From Macrobrachium rosenbergii (lineage: Eukaryota; Arthropoda; Malacostraca; Decapoda; Palaemonidae), in assembly GCF_040412425.1 (NCBI RefSeq), contig NC_089777.1, positions 36,134,037 to 36,198,036 of the forward strand: a DNA stretch of 64,000 nucleotides, written 5' to 3'. The first letter of the stretch is position 1. Every line of letters begins with the position of its first letter. The notes beneath the pieces are model-generated. The model was not told where the DNA came from. It worked only from the letters and a program-made list of their open reading frames with translations, and did no database searches. The translations under genes were made by a program, and so were the position numbers. Shown in pieces: positions 1 through 11,929 of this stretch.

Positions 1-675
1 GGCTCGTGCTAATAGCAATGAGGAACAGTTACAAAAGCTTATAATTATCTGTTAGGAATATAGAGGAAATTGATCCAACAATTAGGTTTTCCTTGAGAAG
101 TGACAATGGCACGTCAATGCTACTAGCACTGAGGAGCTGTTACAAAGGCACATCCTTACTCCTAATATAAACAGATAATATCTGACACAACTTTTCACTT
201 GCACAGTCATTTACGAATTGAATAAAAAAAAAAAAGGTCATTTGCAGGTAAATTACCACTACTACTATCAGAAAGTAGTTGCAAAGATCATGATACTAAT
301 GCCAGTCAAAGTCACTTCAGACTACTACTACTAATACTACTACTAATACTAATACTAATACTCCTACCAGCTGTTACAAGGACTAATCTTTTCTCTTTAT
401 CAACCACTCCTCCCGGCCTTTCTACTACATCAATTCCTACTGCTACTAACACTGCCAGGAAGGATCTACTATCATCTCCCCCCTGACGCCACGGCAAACA
501 AATAGCCTCCGAATGTAATTAAAGGAACGGATTAAAATGTTAACTCGCGGCCGACGTAACGCAATCCATCGGTCAGATTACTGTGGTGTCTGTTAATTTG
601 ACGCAAAATGAAGGCCCGTCTGTTGAGAGGGCGTAGCGGGGAGGCCTCGCCCGAGAGTGGGAATCCCATCGCGTG
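1..675. other. no gene seen
   Basis: AT-rich with (ACT)n-like clusters near 320-362. Bases 490-675 are more GC-balanced and free of simple repeats (see findings). Confidence 0.6.
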
Positions 676-985
676 AGGCTTTTTATTTGTTTTAGACTTT
701 TTTTCTCTCTCTTATATCTGTGTGACTTGTGAGAGAGATTTTATTAACTTTTTTTTTTAGCAATAAGACTTTTTATTTGTTTAGGATCTTTTTTCTCTTT
801 CCTCTATCGCTGTCTTGTGAGAGATTTTATTCATCTTTTTTTTAAGCAGTGAAACTTTTTATTTGTTTTAGCATTTTTATATCAGTGCTGAGTAGGACTT
901 TTTGTGTCTTAACCTGTGAGATTTCTTTTTTTTTTTTTTTAACCGTCATGTCTTTCATTTCCTTTAGCATTTTTTTTTTTTGGCA
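676..985. repeat. degenerate ~88-bp tandem repeat
   Basis: The phrase CTTTTTATTTGTTTTAG recurs near 679, 769 and 855, each followed by a T-run, a CTCT/ATCTG stretch and TGTGAGAGATTTTATT. A fourth, weaker unit reaches about 985. Confidence 0.7.
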
Positions 986-1087
986 TGTCGCTCAAGATTT
1001 TTGAAGGTTTAGCTTTTTTTCTATTTTTTTGCACTAGATTTTACCTTTTTAAGATTTCTTTTTTGTGAAATTTCGTATTTACCCAGG

Positions 1088-1089
<2 letters not shown>

Positions 1090-1159
<70 letters not shown>
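1090..1159. repeat. (CT)n microsatellite
   Basis: Pure 70-bp CT run. It gives spurious Ser-Leu open frames. Confidence 0.97.
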
Positions 1160-1161
<2 letters not shown>

Positions 1162-1450
1162 GACGCTTAGGCAATGTGATGCCCTTGTTATCACTTGAAT
1201 CTCTTAATTTGATTAAGCCTTTTGATGTAAACATGTTGAGGATATTTATTCGCTGTAAGGATATTTGTCCTCACATCTTGTGAAAATCTATTGTTAAAGA
1301 CTGACACTAATTTTATGTAATTTTATTTATGCATAGGACTGCGTTGTTTTCAAAACTTTACTTTTATTCCGTAATGCTTATTGCATTGATACTTTCCAGC
1401 TTTTAATGTCTTTTCCTCTTTTCTTTAATGCCTTCTTTCGTTTAATTTCA

Positions 1451-1840
1451 TTTTAGTTTTCTGAAAGAAAAATATTGTGCAGCTTTGTCTGTCCATCCGC
1501 ACTTTTTCTGTCTGCCCCCAGATCTTAAAAACTACAAAGGCTAGAGGGCTGCAAATTGGTACGTTGATCATCTACCCTCCAGCTATCAAACATACCAAAT
1601 TGCAGCCCTCTAGCCTCAGTAGTTTTTATTTTATCTTTGGTCAAAGTTAGCCATAATCGTGCATCTGGCAACAACGTTATAGGCCAGGCCACCACCGGGC
1701 CGTGGATAAAGTTTCATGGGCCGCGGCTCCTACACCATTATACCGAGACCACCGAAAGATAGATCTATTTTCGGTGGCCTTGATTATACGTTGTACAGAA
1801 AACTCGATTGCGCCGAAGAAACTTCGGCGCATTTTTTACT
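1451..1840 (+). repeat. multi-hairpin palindromic element, copy 1
   Basis: Longest layout of a family with five copies in the window. Order: AGTTTTCTGAAAG end; CTGTCCATCCGCAC module; a hairpin with arms GGCTAGAGGGCTGCAAATTGG and its complement around 1540-1615; a TTTGGTCAAAGTTAGCCATAAT segment; GGCCACCACCGGGCCGTGG; a hairpin CCACCGAAAGATAGATCT/AGATCTATTTTCGGTGG near 1750-1778; and a terminal hairpin TGCGCCGAAG/CTTCGGCGCA near 1809-1830. No coding capacity; each module folds on itself. Likely a non-autonomous DNA element. Confidence 0.85.
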
Positions 1841-1976
1841 TTTTTTCTCATCACTTTCCTTAATTTCAATTGATATTTAATTTCGAACTGCATTTCGCTC
1901 CTTTTTTTTTTATTCATTTATCTGCTTCCAGTTTTCTCTGAGATGTTTTACTCTCTTTCATTTAATTTTGCCTTTA

Positions 1977-2253
<277 letters not shown>

Positions 2254-2622
2254 TTTATATATCATTATTACCTAAGCACTTAACAGCCAGTCGACGACAA
2301 ACGTCAAGACAGTTAAAATGCATGAACGGATACCGGTGACAAATGACAGTGCGTGTCTGACAATGGATGGAATTTCTTCTTAAATCCGTTTATTTCTGAC
2401 TCAAGAACATGACGGATGCTGTTTGGCTTAATCATTTTCTCAGCCATGAATGAAGAGGACAGGTGAAAGGAAAGAGAAGAAAGCGAGCAGCATCTCGTTT
2501 AAAATACGTAATTTTCGTAGAATACAGTGGGTTGTTGACGGATTTCAGTTTTGGGTCGATTTATGAAGGCCGCGTCATTTCTGTTTTCTTTGATATAAGC
2601 AAAATGAGGACTGTGTTTATAA

Positions 2623-2624
<2 letters not shown>

Positions 2625-2683
<59 letters not shown>

Positions 2684-2759
2684 TATTATATATGTTCATC
2701 ACATCTTTTATATATATATATAAATACTTTATGTTCATCACATCTTTTTTATATAATAG

Positions 2760-2814
<55 letters not shown>

Positions 2815-2815
2815 T
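2625..2815. repeat. (TA)n arrays ending in (TG)n
   Basis: Two TA arrays with a short repeated TTCATCACATCTTTT spacer, then TG repeats at the right end. Confidence 0.9.
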
Positions 2816-2962
2816 AATAAACAGTATACATATGTGTATAGATATGTATATAAATATAAAATATATATATATGTATTACATTATATAAAAGACGTGATGA
2901 ACAAGGGAAGTGTTTATCAAAACTTGATATTCAGATGAAATTTTCTTTAAGAACGGTTTATT

Positions 2963-3068
<106 letters not shown>

Positions 3069-3324
3069 GCTGCTGCAGGTGAAATAACTGAATCATCATG
3101 CAAAAAGAAGGGTAAACTAGTTAAGTAACTCTGAGAAACTGGCGTGAGAAACATCACTTTGTAGCCGATGGCGTCGCAAACTGACGAGACGGCGACGCTG
3201 TTTTGACAACAGAGAATCATATTGTTGATCTGGGGTTTTAGAACCTTGAATAGAATTATCTTCTGGCACGGTGTGTAAACAAGGTTAGATTATTGTTGCT
3301 GTTATCTTTCAGTGAGATGTGGAA

Positions 3325-3980
3325 ACGAAATTTTTTACATTATTCTTAAGATGTGAAAATGAATGTCTTACTATTATTTAGCAACAAGTTAAAAGTCCAT
3401 TGACTGAACAACAAGCTTACTATAGGTCAAATGTGTAGACATTAGTGTAGGAAAAACTAATGTTAAACATTTATTTACATTATTCTCAAGGTGTGAAACT
3501 AAATGTCTTATTATTATTTAGCAACAATCTAAAAGTCCATTGACTGAACTAACAAGCTTACTCTAGGTCAAATGTGTAGACAGTAGTGTAGGAAAAACTA
3601 ATGTTAAAAATTTTTACACTATTCTTAAGATGTGAAAATAAATGTCTTTTTATTATTTAGCAACACGCTTTAAGTCCATTGACTGAACTAACGAGCCACT
3701 ATAGATCAAATGTGTAGACAGTAGTGTAGGGAAAAATAATGTAAAAAAAAAAATTATTATTATTTAGCAACATGCTGAAAGTCCATTGACAGAACTAACA
3801 AGCTACTATCGATGAAATGTGAAGATAATAGTGTAAAATAAATTTAAAATTTTTTTACATTATTCGTAAGATGTGAAAATAAATGTCTTATTGTTATTTG
3901 GCAACAAGCTAAAAGTCCATAGACTGAACTAACAAACCACTATAGGTCAAATGTGTAGACATTAGTGTAGGAAAGCAACG
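3325..3980. repeat. ~138-bp tandem repeat, five units
   Basis: The anchor GTCCATTGAC recurs near 3395, 3535, 3673, 3781 and 3915, with shared TTAGCAACAA and GGTCAAATGTGTAGACA blocks. Spacing is 140, 138, 108 and 134 bases, so the fourth unit carries a ~30-base deletion. Confidence 0.9.
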
Positions 3981-4169
3981 CGGATGAAGACTGCCACATA
4001 AAAATTAAATGGCCGATAAAAATAGATGATTGATAAAAATGATCAGAAGTAAAATAAATTGGTCGGTCATAATACTGATTTGGATTTTCATATTGCGAGT
4101 ACAGAGCCCCCCTTCACATCGAATCGCCCATATATTGTATAAAATCAATTTATTAGTGATTTTCAAACG

Positions 4170-4475
4170 TCGTCCCCGCAGGGGGTTAGTGCCGTCAGTG
4201 CCCCTCATGCGGTGCACTGTAGGCATTACTTAAGGTTCTTTGCAGCGCCCCTTCGGCCCCCAGTTGTAACCTCTTTCATTCCTTTTAATGTACCTCCGTT
4301 CATATTCTGTTTTTCTCTCTTTCTTAGCAATTGTTTCGTAGTGCAACTGCGAGGTCTTCCTCCTGTTACACCTTTCAAACCTTTTTTACTGTCAACGTTT
4401 CAGCGCTGAATGACCTCATAAGCCCCAGAGCTTGAACTTTGACCTAATTTCTATACTCTATTCTATTCAATTCAA
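4170..4475 (+). repeat. SINE-like dispersed element, copy 1
   Basis: About 300 bp closely matching 61364-61680. Shared blocks: GTGCCGTCAGTGC, CATGCGGTGCACTGTAGGCA, TTACTTAAGGTTCTTTGCAG, TTTCATTCCTTTTaaTGTACCTCC, TTTCAGCGCTGAATGACCTC and a tail with CTATACTCTATTCTATTC. The (TATTC)-like tail suggests retroposition. No coding capacity. Confidence 0.8.
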
Positions 4476-4683
4476 ACGTCGCAGCTGATAGGGCCACTGA
4501 CTGAAAATGTTAGCTTAAAGAGATTTCTGTCCTTCAAATCCTTCCAGAAACGACAGTAAAGGGATTTAATTTGTTGTACAAATTGAAGGATAAATTTCAA
4601 GGCTAAGTGTTTTTTCACCAAGCCATCAGTATTTTCCTTGTATTTATATAGTTTTTACTCGGTGATCAGTACTAAGATATGCA

Positions 4684-4865
4684 TAGTTCCTCGTTGGTAT
4701 TCGTTCTCAACACCCGGACGAGTTTTCGGCCGGCCAATGAAGACGGAATTTATTACCAGTTCATCAGAATTTATTTCTATTCAGATAGGTCCCGTTGCTA
4801 GGTAACCAGTTGGTCCTAGCTCGTAAAAATAAGTTTTCGGGCCAGCCCTAAGAGAGCGCCAGTAT
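4684..4865 (+). repeat. tRNA-derived SINE, degraded forward copy
   Basis: Shares AGTTCCTCGTTGG, CGGCCGGCCAATGAAGA, TTTATTTCTATTCAG, GGTCCCGTTGCTAGGTAACC and GGGCCAGCCCTAAGAGAG with the copy at 31375-31620 in the same order but with several internal deletions, including most of the tRNA-like B box. Confidence 0.75.
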
Positions 4866-5727
4866 CTGGTTAAACTGGTATACTTTAAGATATGCAACTT
4901 TAGTTCAAGGTGTCAAAAGGTATTAGAAAATCGTGTTCTTTTGACACCGCCTGATTAGTGCTGATTCCATTCTATCGAAAAGAGTTGCATTTCTTAAAGC
5001 TCCCACCAGCGATTCTTCACGCGTCGTTCAGATAAAAAAATATTAATAAGGAGAAATAAGATTTTTTTTACTTAGGTGATCTTTTTTTTGGCGTGTTATT
5101 GTTCTCTTTATCCGGATAACTTTTGGGTTATCATTCAGCTTTTATCAATTTGTCTTTTCACACAGGAAAATGATTAAACTCCTATTTATGCATACGGTCT
5201 GAATTAAATTAGTAAGTATTTATCTATAAGATCTAAAACATTAATCATTTCTTTGTATTCCCAGTGTCCAGTAACACAGGTTATATTGGTATATTTTGCA
5301 CCAGTCCAGGTTCCATGATGAAGTTTTTTTTTTATCCTTAAGCAAATAGTATTTAAGAGTAAATTGCAGGAATAGTGTTAAACTGAGAACTTGACGTTGT
5401 ACAGCAATTTTTATACTCGACATGAGAGGCAGACAACAGATAAACAACCTGACGAATTGATGGACATACGAACGAAGTATGCAGATGCATATTGATTGGT
5501 TATTAAAACCAATAAAGAAAGAAGAAAGAATATATCCCTTGGTGGTCCTTTTTGAAGATGCAAATTTGCCGGACAAAATTAATGTCTTGGAGATGATACG
5601 AGAATAGCCTTTTATGGCCTTTGTGTGAGTTCCTCCACTCTGGTGGCTCTACAGTATAGCTTCAGTGTGACCGTTTGCCTCGCTGCAGCAGACCTTACCG
5701 CTGTTACATCACAAATGTTAAAAACAA
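4866..5727. other. no gene seen
   Basis: Unique AT-rich sequence. The longest open frame (5241-5576, minus) has no recognisable motif or splice context. Confidence 0.6.
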
Positions 5728-6075
5728 GTAAAAAATGCGCCGAAGAATAGAGTTTTCTGTACAGCGTATGAAACTCTCATCCACGGCCCATGAAAAACTC
5801 AACCGCGGCCCATGAAACTTTCAGCAGCAGCCAGGTGGTGGCCTGTGTTGTTGGCACCTATAGTGGTGCCAGACGCACAATCATGGCTAACTTTAACCAT
5901 AAATAAAATAAAAACTACTGAGGCTAGAGGGCTGCAATTTGGTATGTTTGATGATCGGAGGGTGGATGATCAACATACCAATTTGCAGCCCTCCAGCCTC
6001 AGTAGTTTTTAAGATCTGAGAGCGGACGGACAGACAAAGCCATCTCAGTAGTTTTCTTTTACAGAAAACTAAAAA
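5728..6075 (-). repeat. multi-hairpin palindromic element, copy 2 (reverse orientation)
   Basis: Reverse-oriented copy starting with GTAAAAAATGCGCCGAAG and ending with CAGAAAACTAAAA. It lacks the CCACCGAAAATAGATCT hairpin and one arm of the terminal CGCCGAAG hairpin, and carries an extra duplication of the CGGCCCATGAAA module. The main 100-bp hairpin (GAGGCTAGAGGGCTGCAATT and its complement) is intact at about 5920-6010. Confidence 0.85.
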
Positions 6076-7009
6076 GAAATGAAATGTCTTCAGTCGTAAA
6101 ACAAGAGCCAACGTCCTTGAAATCGTTCAAAAGCTGAACAAGGGACCTTTTAATCTAGGAATGGAGGTCGAGGCGAGTGGCATTATCACATAGTTCAATG
6201 TGTGTGAGATCTCGTGCTAGGAAAACATTCCTTGTGACTTGGCCTGTCACTCTACAGTAACAGATGGGGTTACGTTGGCCTCTGGAATGTCTGTTGGTTT
6301 CCAGGCCTCGTTATGTTCCGCTGTCTGCATCAGAATTCCAAGGTATTTCTCTCTGTTTACTCTCTTTTAATGTGTGGGTATTCCAGACTATTTTGCTTTT
6401 TCTGTGTGCATGTTTACTCATTTGCATAATAGAGCAGTTACTGTTGTCTTGTGGTTTTTTCTGGTGCCCCCCGCTTGGAAACGGCCTTCTGTTAAAATAA
6501 TAATAATCGCAAAGCTCATTGAAACTTTATTTGTTTGGTAGGAAAAAATATTATACCATCTCTCTCCATCTTCTTTTTTATCCTTTCTTATGATCGGCAA
6601 GACTATATAAACCAATGTAGCAAGTCTTAAAAGCTTCTGTGGCCACGATGCCAGCCCAATTCAGAGCGGGTCCCAAGCTCGATAAAGAGGGAAGGTAGGA
6701 GTCGATTAAATGTCTGTCTCGCTTTATTTTTTTAATCCAGACTTTTCCCCTTCTTCTGTTTCTCCTTCTCCCCTTTTGTCTCTTTCTTCTCCTTCTCCTT
6801 CCTGGTCTCTCCTTCTCTCTTTGGATGACCAGGGCGCCCGATGGGCACAACTCCTCAATCTAGCCACTAGGAGGGGCATGCCAGCTCTCTCTCAGTGGCC
6901 ATGGTTAAGCCCTGCGATTTTCCCTTCTTTTCGTTGTTTTACCTGGAGGCTGGTCTAAATAGTGTATTATAAAATGGTTGCCCCTTCCACCGGCGTTTAC
7001 AACAAACAA
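6076..7009. other. no gene seen between palindromic element copies
   Basis: Mixed sequence with a pyrimidine-rich tract at 6740-6825 (CTCCTTCTCC repeats). Short open frames here are Ser/Leu/Pro-rich products of that tract. Confidence 0.6.
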
Positions 7010-7386
7010 GTAAAAAATGCGCCGAAGTTACTTCGACGCAATCTTGTTTTCTGTACAGCGTATAATCAAGACCACCGAAAATAGATCTATCTTTCAGTGG
7101 TCTCGGTATAATGCTGCATGAGCCACGGCCCATGAAACTTTAACCACGGCCCGGTGGTGGCCTGTCCCTTATCGTTGCCAGATGCACGATTATGGCTAAC
7201 CTTAACCTTAAGTGAAATAAAAACTACTGAGGCTATAGGGCTGCAATTTGGTATGTTTGATGACTGGAGGGTGGATGATCAACATACCAATTTGCAGCCC
7301 TGTAGCCTCAGTAGTTTTTAAGATCTGAGGGCGGACAGAAAAAGTGCGGACTGACAGACAATAGTTTTGTTTTAAAGAAAATTAAA
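7010..7386 (-). repeat. multi-hairpin palindromic element, copy 3 (reverse orientation)
   Basis: Reverse-oriented copy with all modules: terminal hairpin GCGCCGAAGT...ACTTCGACGC, the CACCGAAAATAGATC hairpin at about 7072-7103, CACGGCCCGGTGGTGG, and the main hairpin at about 7225-7320. It is only about 0.95 kb from copy 2 in the same orientation. Confidence 0.85.
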
Positions 7387-7614
7387 ATGTTCTTATGTGT
7401 ATTTATTTTATAAAAATTCTGGTGTGTTTAATCCCTTTAAGACTGACTGAGAAAGATTAAAGATTTCTAACTTCCAGATCATATAAGAATATTGTAATTT
7501 TGTTTGCATTAGTTATATGTACAGTATTCAATTCTAATCTTAAAGCCTTTGTTTTGGCCCGTACAAGTTCAGCATACACAGCTTGCTGACTAGTTCGTAG
7601 CCTTGGTTTTAGTG

Positions 7615-7670
<56 letters not shown>

Positions 7671-8969
7671 TATAGTACTGACATGACGTTTCAAAAGGTA
7701 AATAATATTTCGAAGCACTTCAGTACTTGGACTGGCGTCTGCCGCGCCTGTAAAATATTCGTTGTGTCTTCTAGGGATTTCGAAGCCTGGATCCATTTTA
7801 CAACCTCCTGTTGGAGCAGCAGGAGAAGAAAATGGAGGACGAACTGATGTCCCCTCGGTATTTAATAGCCACGTGATGTTACTCAGCCCCATAATGGCGT
7901 CAGTTGATAGTTTCAGTACGAAATAATTACCTTTTGTCGGGGGTAAAGAAACGCCTACAGATCCGTCATGCCTCGCAACAGTGCACGCCTAAGCCATGCC
8001 CATGATGGGAATAAATTACAGGAAGAAATGTCAAGAGTATTAATTTTTTATTTTTTGTTTGTACTTGAAGTTAACTATTCCTGTCAAAACAAAACACGAA
8101 AAGACATAATTTCTGAGCATGATGATATGTCATGGAAGTTCGTAATTGCTTTTCGGATTACGTCATTATTTCTCTCTGAAAGCAACGACTAACTTTGACG
8201 AAAAATTTTTGTGTTTTTATGTGAAGCATACGGGAAAAAATATTTAATTTCATCAAATCACTGAAGGGCAACAGAATGGTTAGATGTTTTTTGATGAATC
8301 TAGCCTTATACTGGCACGGGGATTTGCTCTTCTGGAACGGCCTAAGAGCCCATAGATTATTGACTGAACGTCACCCTAGAAGAAATACAAAAAAAAATGA
8401 TTCATAACTGATTTTTGGACTTAACTGGCGTCGCAACAATCCAGGTCATCGAAGCCGAAAACCGTGATGGAAGTGATAGCCCCGTGCTTAATTTTAATTA
8501 AAGGAATTGAGACAATGAAAAACTGAGAAAAGTGTTAATAGCAGCGGAATGTAATTAAGCAAATAAATTCTTTAATAGGAAAAAAACAATAAGCAATTAT
8601 TACCCTGTATTCGCAATGCATCCATCTTTAAGCCGTGCTGAAGCGATGCGATCATTGAGACATCTTTGAGCAAAACCCGGCGTGCCTGGCAAGCCTCGCA
8701 GTCCGTGGGGTTATCAACTGCTCGACGCCAGAGAGAGTTATTCGCTCAATTAACAAGAACGCAATTAGGATCATGCCGGAATCTTCGGATCTGCGAGTGA
8801 TCTCGGCCCGACCTGTGTCGGAATGCCTTCAGACACTCGGCATACCGCCGGCCGTGTCTCTTCTTCCTTGGGCACTCGGTTTTTCTCTCGTTTCCCTGTG
8901 GATGGTCGTGAAGGAGAAAAATAATTAGATTAATCATACGCACACGCATGTGTGTGAAAAAAATATATA

Positions 8970-8975
<6 letters not shown>
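7387..8975. other. no gene seen
   Basis: Contains the (AAT)n array and otherwise unique sequence. Bases 8600-8900 are GC-balanced and could be a conserved non-coding stretch. Confidence 0.55.
7614..7669. repeat. (AAT)n microsatellite
   Basis: Pure trinucleotide run of about 56 bp. Confidence 0.95.
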
Positions 8976-9017
<42 letters not shown>

Positions 9018-9045
9018 TATATATATATGTATATATATATGTATA

Positions 9046-9095
<50 letters not shown>

Positions 9096-9109
9096 TATAC
9101 ATATATATA

Positions 9110-9167
<58 letters not shown>

Positions 9168-9180
9168 TTTAGAGAGAGAG
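8976..9180. repeat. (TA)n array followed by a short GA tract
   Basis: TA repeats with a few interruptions, then GATTTTAGAGAGAGAGA. Confidence 0.95.
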
Positions 9181-9266
9181 ATTAAAATATTCTGTAGATT
9201 AATCAACAGTTTGCTATCTCGTATACTTAGACACAAACATGTACTTGTTTTATAAAGTATGCATTC

Positions 9267-9269
<3 letters not shown>

Positions 9270-9337
<68 letters not shown>
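9270..9337. repeat. (CT)n microsatellite
   Basis: Pure run of about 68 bp. Confidence 0.97.
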
Positions 9338-9340
<3 letters not shown>

Positions 9341-10001
9341 GATGTCGCATGTTTTCTACATAAGTTTAAGTCACTTATCATCTTTTAGGTAATTATCCAG
9401 ATAAGGAAGCGAATGGGGAGGTAGGAGAGATTTTTGGGGGGGTGGGGATTAGTAAAGGAGTAGGGAAGGAAGGAGAAGAAGGAAGATGAGAGAGAGAGAG
9501 AGAGAAAAAAAAAAACGGTAGGGAAGGAAGATAGGAGAGATCTGTCTGGTCTTTTCCTCTCCTGAGGAAGAAGCTTCATTCCTCAGCAAGGAAATACGGG
9601 GCTGGGGGGTGTGGGGAGCAGAAACAGTAGGGGACATCCCCAAAGAAAGAATTCTGTCAACCATTTATCATGTAATTTTTTTATTATAATATTTTTTCTT
9701 CTTTTTTTTTTTTTGCTTGAAAGCTCCTTTGAAAGGGCCTGTTCCCTTATTTGGATTTGGGAGATTCACCTCCGTCTTTTACAGGTAAAGCCCCTGATGG
9801 AGAGAGTTGGTGGGGCAGGGGGGGTGTGATTCCTTGTGCCATCTGTGGTGGTAAATAAAATAAGATAAAAAATTGAGTCGTTTGTTATTCGCCGAAAGAA
9901 TCAGATTTTTTGTGACGTCACGTCAATCATTTAGTTGCTAAATTTGGTGGGCGAAGCTGAGATCTTTCGCTTAAATCTTTTCGTCGGGAGCGAGAAAGAT
10001 G

Positions 10002-10116
<115 letters not shown>

Positions 10117-10244
10117 ACATGAGGTTGGATCAGTCAAAATGATGACACAAGGAAAGATAATATTTTAGTGATGTCGTGTGTTTAAGTGTTTGTATTTGCG
10201 CGAAAGTTTTTTTTTTTTATATTATTACAGGTTACATGGCATTC

Positions 10245-10245
<1 letters not shown>

Positions 10246-10317
<72 letters not shown>
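10246..10317. repeat. (CT)n microsatellite
   Basis: Pure run of about 72 bp, 130 bp from the previous compound array. Confidence 0.97.
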
Positions 10318-10319
<2 letters not shown>

Positions 10320-10695
10320 CCTTTACGACTGCAACATCAATAATCAGGATGAGCTCATTGATGCCACACTGGTCAAAACGCCATTAAGAAAATAACAGCT
10401 AAAGCAAATATTCGGCAAAAGATGATTATGTACCTCCAGAAGAAAAGATAAAGACCGACGGATGTGAAAAAATACAGAACGGATTTAACAAAGGCCAGTG
10501 GCAATTAATGATAATTTTATGTTTGGGTAATTTTCTCGAAAATTCACCCGAGCATTCACGAAGGTTTGTTGAAGCTTAGGCTTCTCGGAAATGGTAAAAG
10601 ATGTCAGATAATTATATGCATTTCAATATTTTTTGTTTATAACCAAGTACAGATTCTGTTCCTCGCTTACGAAATAGGTATTATACATACAGTGT

Positions 10696-10747
10696 TTGTA
10701 TGTATGTATGTATGTATGTGTTATATATATATACATATATACCTGTA

Positions 10748-10793
<46 letters not shown>

Positions 10794-10830
10794 TATATAT
10801 ATATACTGTATATATCTAGTTGTGTGTGTG
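10696..10830. repeat. mixed TATG, TA, CA and TG simple sequence
   Basis: (TATG)n at 10697-10718, then TA, CA, TA and TG stretches in succession. Confidence 0.85.
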
Positions 10831-11468
10831 CGTGCAGTTCTCTTGAATACCGAGTATACTCAGTTATGCATATTTATGTAAACAACTGCAAATATGCATA
10901 TCTAATCGAACCTGAATACACTGGCAGAGGGGGAGAGGCTACCGTTCTTCATCCTTTTACCAAACCTACATATAATTTTAACAAATAAAACGCAACAAAG
11001 AGGAATTAAAAAAAAAAAAAGACACTGGCCTTGTGCATACATGAAAAACCCTTTCTTTCCTACGCTGTCAAATACCCGGATGTTTCCCCCGTAAAAGGCG
11101 ACGAAATCCCGTCATTAAAAGTCTCAGATAACATCAAGTGTTGGGCAAAGAGGCATATCATCATTCACAAACTCACCTGTCACAGGACGGGGGCTTTTAA
11201 GCATTTACTTCCAGAATGTTTACCTGCCGTAACTCGCAGCTTTATTTGAGGCCGAGTTAGCGTTGCAATTAGATTCGCTATCTTTTTGTCTTAACGGGTA
11301 TCTCACCTGGCTCTCATTTTCGATCTAGAAAGGTGACGACCCGGCCGAAGCTGGGAAATTCCTGCCCTCGTGTCTGTCTCTCTCTGTCATTAACTTGAAT
11401 TGTGACCCTCTAACAATCGAGTCATGGTTACCGTTCGCCATATTTAGTTGTGACCGAATTGTGATCAG

Positions 11469-11506
<38 letters not shown>

Positions 11507-11929
11507 CCGGCTGTATGAGCAAATAGCCGCCTGGTTATTTTAGATGTTATCTAGGCGAGTCGCGCGAGGCCAATTATCGCCACACCAGTGGCATAAAGAA
11601 AAATGAAACCAGGAGATATTCAGAAGCTGTTGCGATAATGAGCCCGAGACTAACCCACTGAGAGAGATAACATCGTCTCAGCTTTACTCGTGTGTTCACC
11701 CCCTCTTTTTCATTCAATCGATTAGGCGGGCATCCTGTCCTCCGCTCGTGAGCAATTTTCAACCAGATTCAGTTTCTTTCCTCCCGCCGTGGAGGGGAAA
11801 TGGAAAAAACGTCGCTTCTATTGGTCTGACATCCGGCGCTGCGGTGCCTCTCTCTTCACAAGAATCTTTTCATTGTCTTGAGTCGTAATTGCTTCTGGGC
11901 TGGACGCTGTCTGTCATGTTCATTAATTT
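10831..11929. other. no gene seen
   Basis: Mostly unique, GC-balanced between 11030 and 11880, with one short (CT)n run. No exon with both homology and splice sites was found. Confidence 0.55.
11469..11503. repeat. short (CT)n microsatellite
   Basis: About 35 bp pure CT. Confidence 0.9.
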
